A stretch of DNA of 64,000 nt, taken from contig NZ_JACHMI010000001.1 of NCBI RefSeq assembly GCF_014207985.1, forward strand, positions 6,617,001 to 6,681,000. Direction: 5' to 3'. A program made the translations under genes and the position numbers. Positions 60,262-64,000 of the stretch are shown piece after piece (position 1 is the first letter of the stretch; each line of letters opens with the position of its first letter). This stretch comes from Nonomuraea rubra (GTDB lineage: Bacteria > Actinomycetota > Actinomycetes > Streptosporangiales > Streptosporangiaceae). Under the pieces are notes generated by a model. That model was not told the origin of the DNA and ran no database searches. It was given only the letters and a program-made list of their open reading frames with translations.

Positions 60262-61206
60262 TTACGGGCGAACGCGGATGATGGTCTTCCCCTTGGGCCG
60301 TTCAGCCGGGTTGAAGGCGGCGACGGCATCGTCGAGGGTGGCGATGTTGCCGATGTTCGTCCGCACTCGCCCGTCACGCACCCGCCGGGCGATCTCGCTC
60401 AGCTGGGAGCGATCGGGCACGACCACGAAGTCGACCGCCAGGCCGTCCGCGGGCCGCACCTCGGGCGGTCCCACGACGGACACCAGCGTTCCTCCGGCTC
60501 GAACCAGCCCCGCGGACCGCGCCCCGATGTCGCCCCCGAAGACATCGAACACCAGATCAACTCCGCCGACGTCCTCCAGGGCGTCGTTCTCGAGATCGAC
60601 GAACTCCTGCGCGCCGAAGTCGAGCGCCGTCTCACGGCCGGCGGACCGTCCGGTGCCGATGACGTACGCGCCGGCCTCGCGGGCGAGCTGCGTCACCATC
60701 GAACCGACCGCCCCGGCCGCACCGTGCACCAGGACGCTCTGCCCCGCCCGGAGGCGGCCGTGCTCGAACAGCCCCTGCCACGCGGTCAGGCCCGGCATCA
60801 CGACGCTCGCGCCCACCGCGAAGTCGACGTCGCCCGGCAGCGGCGCGAGGTTACGCGCCTCGACGACCGCGTACTCCGCCAGCGTGCCGTCGCGCGTCCA
60901 GTCCGTGAGACCGAACACCCGCTGGCCCACCGACAGCCCCGTCGTGCCATAACTGAGCGCGCTGACCACTCCGGCCACCTCGTGGCCGGGGATCGACGGT
61001 GTCCGGTCACGGCCGAGGCGGTCGGTCCAGGTCGAGGGCCACGAAAGCTCATCCCAGGTGAATCCGGACGCATGAACCTCAACGACGACATCGCCGTAGT
61101 TCGCGCCCGAGAGGCCGGCGAGCCAAGCCGCCTGCGGTTCGGGCCGCTCCACCAGCTTCATCCCAGCCGTTCCGGCGCCCCGGTCCGTCACCACGATCGC
61201 TTTCAT
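60262..61206 (-). CDS. NADP-dependent quinone oxidoreductase-like protein, copy 2
   Basis: A 314-residue MDR-superfamily enzyme without the zinc Cys cluster. It has EVHASGFTWDELSWPSTW, PGHEVAGVV, the nucleotide motif LVHGAAGAVGSMVTQLAREA and VFDVFGG, ending GKTIIRVRP. It is almost the same as the next gene upstream; most of the sequence from ASGFT to the end aligns without gaps. The N-terminus carries an insert (AAWLAGLSGANYGDV) relative to the copy. It likely reduces quinones or enones and is co-transcribed behind the TetR-controlled promoter. Confidence 0.87.
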   Translation of the reverse strand: MKAIVVTDRGAGTAGMKLVERPEPQAAWLAGLSGANYGDVVVEVHASGFTWDELSWPSTWTDRLGRDRTPSIPGHEVAGVVSALSYGTTGLSVGQRVFGLTDWTRDGTLAEYAVVEARNLAPLPGDVDFAVGASVVMPGLTAWQGLFEHGRLRAGQSVLVHGAAGAVGSMVTQLAREAGAYVIGTGRSAGRETALDFGAQEFVDLENDALEDVGGVDLVFDVFGGDIGARSAGLVRAGGTLVSVVGPPEVRPADGLAVDFVVVPDRSQLSEIARRVRDGRVRTNIGNIATLDDAVAAFNPAERPKGKTIIRVRP

Positions 61207-61307
61207 GTGAAACCTCTCTCTGTACCGGCTCTCGCCGGCTCGACCAGCCGGCGACATCTTGTTGCGAGGAGAGCACCAAGCTCTCGTGATCGCGTCCCTC
61301 CGAGCCC

Positions 61308-62225
61308 CTACGGACGAACGCGGATGATCGTCTTTCCCCTGACCCGCCCGGTCGGGTTGAAGGCGGCGACGGCATCGTCAAGAGTCGCGACGTTTCCGAT
61401 GACCGTACGCAGTCGTCCGTCCCGCACCCGCTGGACGATCTCCTCCAGTTGAGGGCGATCGGGCACGACCACGAAGTCGACCGCCAGGCCGTCGGCGGGA
61501 CGCGCTTCGGGCGGCCCGGCAAGGGTCACCAGCGTTCCTCCGGCTCGAACCAGGCCCGCGGACCGGGTCCCGACGTCCCCGCCGATGACGTCGAACACCA
61601 GATCGACTCTGCCGACGTCTTCCAGGGTGTCGTTCTCGAGGTCGACGAACTCCTGCGCGCCGAAGTCGAGCGCCGGCTGCCGGTCGGCGGACCGTCCGGT
61701 GCCGATGACGTACGCGCCGGCCTCGCGGGCGAGCTGCGTCACCATCGAGCCGACTCCACCGGCCGCACCGTGCACCAGGACGCTCTGCCCCGCCTGGACA
61801 CGGCCGTGCTCGAACAGCCCCTGCCACGCGGTCAGGCCCGAGATCGGCAGGCTCGCGCCCACGGTGAAGTCGACGTCGCCCGGCAGCGGGGCGAGGTTAC
61901 GCGCCTCGACGGCCGCGTACTCCGCCAGGGTGCCGTCGCGCGTCCAGTCCGTGAGGCCGAACACCCGCTGGCCCACCGACAGCCCCGTCGTGCCGTAGCC
62001 GAGAGCGCTGACCACTCCGGCCAGCTCGTGGCAGGGGATCGACGGTGTCCGGTCACGGCCGAGGCGGTCGGTCCAGGTCGAGGGCCACGTCAGCTCCCCC
62101 GGGGTGAATCCCGACGCATGAACCTCAACCAGCACATCGTTCCCCGCCGCCTCGGGCTGGGGGCGCTCCGCCAGCATCATCCCGGCCGTTCCCGCGGCCT
62201 CGTCCGTCACCACGATCGCCTTCAT
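61308..62225 (-). CDS. NADP-dependent quinone oxidoreductase-like protein, copy 1
   Basis: A 305-residue paralog with EVHASGFTPGELTWPSTWTD, PCHELAGVVSALGYG, LVHGAAGGVGSMVTQ and the final GKTIIRVRP. The 101-bp gap to copy 2 suggests one transcript. A GGAC-N6-GTCC palindrome lies 49 bp upstream of its ATG. It is divergent from the TetR gene at 62405. The family includes crotonyl/quinone reductases that protect against electrophiles. Confidence 0.88.
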   Translation of the reverse strand: MKAIVVTDEAAGTAGMMLAERPQPEAAGNDVLVEVHASGFTPGELTWPSTWTDRLGRDRTPSIPCHELAGVVSALGYGTTGLSVGQRVFGLTDWTRDGTLAEYAAVEARNLAPLPGDVDFTVGASLPISGLTAWQGLFEHGRVQAGQSVLVHGAAGGVGSMVTQLAREAGAYVIGTGRSADRQPALDFGAQEFVDLENDTLEDVGRVDLVFDVIGGDVGTRSAGLVRAGGTLVTLAGPPEARPADGLAVDFVVVPDRPQLEEIVQRVRDGRLRTVIGNVATLDDAVAAFNPTGRVRGKTIIRVRP

Positions 62226-62273
62226 CCGGGCACCTCCTGCATCCAATCCTCGCCGCAGCCTCTCGGCGATTCA

Positions 62274-62289
62274 TGGACCATATCGTCCA
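62274..62289. promoter_or_regulatory. GGAC-N6-GTCC palindrome, site 1
   Basis: TGGACCATATCGTCCA has perfect 5-bp arms around an AT-rich core. It lies between the divergent quinone-oxidoreductase and TetR genes. Confidence 0.6.
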
Positions 62290-62374
62290 TCATAGCAACC
62301 GTGCAGATGCACCTCGACAGACGAAGAGCTAGTGCCGGAAGGGTTCGTCGATCGATGTGCCCGTCAGATCCATG

Positions 62375-62389
62375 TGGACTTAATAGTCC
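62375..62389. promoter_or_regulatory. GGAC-N6-GTCC palindrome, site 2
   Basis: TGGACTTAATAGTCC lies 15 bp before the TetR ATG. It shares GGACT-N4-AGTCC with site 3 at 63447-63460. Confidence 0.65.
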
Positions 62390-62404
62390 CTCCATGCGGC
62401 GGCT

Positions 62405-63061
62405 ATGATCAAACAGGGTAGCCTGAGGACTGTGAGCAGGCCGGAGAACGAACAGCCGGGGCAGAGGCTGACGCCACGTGGGGCCGCCACCCGCGCGCGC
62501 ATCGTGGCGGCCGCTGTCGAGCTGATGTACGTGAAGGGCGTGAACGCGACCACGCTGGACGACGTCCGGGCCGCGAGCAACACCAGCAAATCCCAGCTCT
62601 ACAACCACTTCCCGGACAAGGAGGAACTGGTCCGCGCCGTCGTCGCGGCGCGCTCCGCGCAGATCCTCGAGCGTGAACGCGGCCACCTGCAGCGCTTGAA
62701 GTCGTTCCGCGGCCTGGTCCGCTGGCGCGATGCGCTGGTGCAGCGGAACGCGTTGCAGAACGGCGCCTACGGCTGCGCGCTCGGCTCCCTGGCCAGCGAG
62801 CTCGCCGATCAGGACGACCAGGCCCGGGCCACGCTCGCCGAGTCGTTCGTGGAATGGGAAGGGCTGCTCGCCGCCGGCCTGCGGCGGATGCGGGAGAGCG
62901 GGGTGCTCAGGCCGGACGCCGACCCGGAGAAACTGGCCACGGGCCTGATGGCCGCCCTGCAAGGCGGGTACCTCCTCGCCGAGACCGCGCATGACATCAA
63001 GCCCATGGAGATCGCCCTGGATATGGCGCTTGACCACGTGAAGTCGTTCCTCACGGCGTGA
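62405..63061 (+). CDS. TetR-family regulator
   Basis: A 218-residue regulator. The HTH reads ATRARIVAAAVELMYVKGVN and DDVRAASNTSKSQLYNHFPD. The C-terminal domain contains FRGLVRWRDALVQRNALQNG and YGCALGSLASELADQDD, as in the TetR_C_33/CgmR-like group. ATG 62405 is the longest start; GTG 62432 is a reasonable alternative. It is divergent from the tandem quinone oxidoreductases, with two GGAC-N6-GTCC palindromes in the gap, so it likely represses both directions. Confidence 0.88.
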   Translation: MIKQGSLRTVSRPENEQPGQRLTPRGAATRARIVAAAVELMYVKGVNATTLDDVRAASNTSKSQLYNHFPDKEELVRAVVAARSAQILERERGHLQRLKSFRGLVRWRDALVQRNALQNGAYGCALGSLASELADQDDQARATLAESFVEWEGLLAAGLRRMRESGVLRPDADPEKLATGLMAALQGGYLLAETAHDIKPMEIALDMALDHVKSFLTA

Positions 63062-63419
63062 CGGCGTGCGCGCGGACGTGGCCTAGGGCGCTCCCCCGGG
63101 TCCGGGTGATCGCGCCCGCCAGGAGCGACTCCCACGCCGCGAGGCCGGCGCGGACTGCCGGCCGTCCAGCTCCGTCGCCGTCGGCGAGCAGCTCGGCCAG
63201 GTCACCCAGCGGACAGATCCCGTCGTCGCGCCTCCGCCCCAGGCGGACGACTTCGTCCCGCCATCGGGCGAGGTCCCGTACCGAGTGCAGGCTGTTCAGC
63301 AAGGGCTCCTGAATCGCGAGCAGCCTGACGAGCCTGGCTTCGACGGTCTCCCCAGCCGGAGGCTCGTCGGCACGGCCGCCATCTTGGCCATAACGGTCCA
63401 CAAGGTCCACTATAGGCAA
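63051..63419 (-). pseudogene. Headless TetR regulator (ligand-binding domain only)
   Basis: The frame reads EARLVRLLAIQEPLLNSLHS, then VRDLARWRDEVVRLGRRRDD, ICPLGDLAELLADGDGAGRP and WESLLAGAITRTRG. It aligns with the C-terminal domain of the TetR regulator at 62405 (RDALVQRNALQNG, YGCALGSLASELADQ). No helix-turn-helix precedes it; the only starts are TTG 63419 or inner GTGs. A GGACT-N4-AGTCC palindrome stands 28 bp upstream, as if its own operator survived deletion of the DNA-binding part. It overlaps the intact TetR end by 11 bases, tail to tail. Confidence 0.65.
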
Positions 63420-63446
63420 CAGCCGTCAGCAACAGGCGCCAAATTT

Positions 63447-63460
63447 GGACTATTTAGTCC
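63447..63460. promoter_or_regulatory. GGAC-N6-GTCC palindrome, site 3
   Basis: GGACTATTTAGTCC is a perfect palindrome apart from its centre and lies upstream of the headless TetR gene. Confidence 0.65.
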
Positions 63461-63843
63461 TTAGAGATTGGCGGCGCGGCGGCGGCCATGACCCTGTCGG
63501 CGTGGCCGGCTTTCCTCACTTCGGGCGTGCACCCGACTCCCGCGGGTGGCGCAACGCCCCGCTCGCGCAAGGCGCCGGTCGACGAGCACGCCCGGCGTCA
63601 CGTCCTCGGCCGGGATATGGAACTGCGGCTAGGCCAGCAAGATCGCTCTCGGGCATCTTGTCGTAGCGGCTCGCGATGCCGTGCCACGCCTTCAGCCCAG
63701 GACGCGGAACACAGCGAAGCTCCCGGTCGGCGATCTGCTGGCTGGCAGGCCGTCGGCCGGGAGCTTCGGTGTGGTCTTCTACCGGGCTGGGCTGGCGTTC
63801 TCCGCCAGAACCCGGTGAGGAGCTGAATGCCCTACGGGTCAGC
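63461..63843. other. No supportable gene
   Basis: About 380 bases with no frame of consistent coding bias. They hold a strong hairpin at 63716-63767 and are otherwise unremarkable. Confidence 0.5.
63716..63767. terminator. Hairpin downstream of the edge gene
   Basis: GAAGCTCCCGGTCGG (from 63716) pairs with CCGGCCGGGAGCTTC-like sequence (to 63767) with one mismatch. It lies 77 bp past the stop of the minus-strand gene at the window edge and is its likely terminator. Confidence 0.55.
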
Positions 63844-64000
63844 TCAGCAGCCGTACCACCCGGCGTAGGCGTCCCACTTGCCGTCCTTGGTGAATTCTGC
63901 GCTCTTGCCCTTGTTGATCGTGGTGCACTTCGAGTCGGGCATAAAGGCCCCCCTCCAGTCCACCTTGAGCTTCTTCTTGCTGGCGCAGTTGTTCGTGATC
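63844..64000 (-). CDS. Small Cys-containing protein, probably secreted, 5' end outside the window
   Basis: The minus-strand frame enters from the window edge and reads ITNNCASKKKLKVDWRGAF, then MPDSKCTTINKGKSAEFTK and ends DAYAGWYGC with TGA at 63844-63846. Three Cys in about 50 residues and the TNNC-x-KVDW-x-DSKC pattern resemble short exported actinomycete proteins of the beta-sandwich inhibitor-like type. The signal peptide would lie beyond base 64000. The frame has clear coding bias although it is too short to stand out. Confidence 0.6.
   Translation of the reverse strand, partial: ITNNCASKKKLKVDWRGAFMPDSKCTTINKGKSAEFTKDGKWDAYAGWYGC

Overview
The window is high-GC DNA with GTG/TTG starts, many ATGA/GTGA gene overlaps and MmyB-type HTH, ROK and TetR regulators. 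It also has a DUF916 surface protein and Streptomyces-like mobile-element debris. This points to a filamentous actinomycete; an order such as Streptosporangiales is an inference. No rRNA, tRNA or CRISPR array was seen.

Region 1 (about 1-31 kb) is an accessory patchwork. It starts with the 3' end of a malonate decarboxylase epsilon subunit. It then holds small self-contained redox or stress modules, each usually an enzyme next to its own regulator: TetR/SDR/F420-type reductase, a decayed AraC next to an SDR, MmyB-like HTH facing a molybdenum aldehyde/xanthine-type oxidoreductase trio, AraC facing SDR plus M24 peptidase-like protein, TetR plus DJ-1, SRPBCC, two histidine kinases plus a response regulator, and HTH plus DUF2255 facing an alpha/beta hydrolase. 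Between them lie broken IS110, IS3-like and IS256 transposases, two tyrosine-recombinase fragments, and pieces of SDR, hydrolase and plasmid-type hypothetical genes. Two membrane-anchored hypotheticals alternate with two related short ORFs on the other strand, both ending in a Gly-His-His motif. A 660-residue repeat-built beta-helix membrane protein closes the region.

Region 2 (31-48.6 kb) concerns carbohydrates and the cell surface. A fructokinase and a GH32 fructan hydrolase are both pseudogenes. A minus-strand run (41.4 to 32.9 kb) encodes a 1764-residue secreted protein (ThuA, PQQ-type sugar dehydrogenase, PKD, CBM6, two DUF1349-like domains). It is followed by a WxL-like secreted protein, a DUF916 membrane protein and two more membrane-anchored proteins. 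Two divergent paralogous ROK regulators follow. Beyond them, a sugar ABC importer has collapsed into an RbsA-RbsB fusion remnant and a Gfo/Idh/MocA dehydrogenase is frameshifted, while a TIM-barrel sugar isomerase and a myo-inositol-phosphate-synthase-like enzyme stay intact.

Region 3 (48.6-59.7 kb) is a complete catabolic operon: GntR/FCD regulator, ABC importer with one lipoprotein, two permeases and two different ATPases, then an aldehyde dehydrogenase and an iron-type alcohol dehydrogenase. A polyol or similar alcohol substrate is inferred. An alpha/beta hydrolase and a DJ-1 protein sit upstream. Region 4 (59.7-64 kb) has two tandem near-identical quinone-oxidoreductase genes, a TetR regulator and a headless TetR fragment, tied together by three GGAC-N6-GTCC palindromes. 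The window ends inside a small Cys-containing protein gene.
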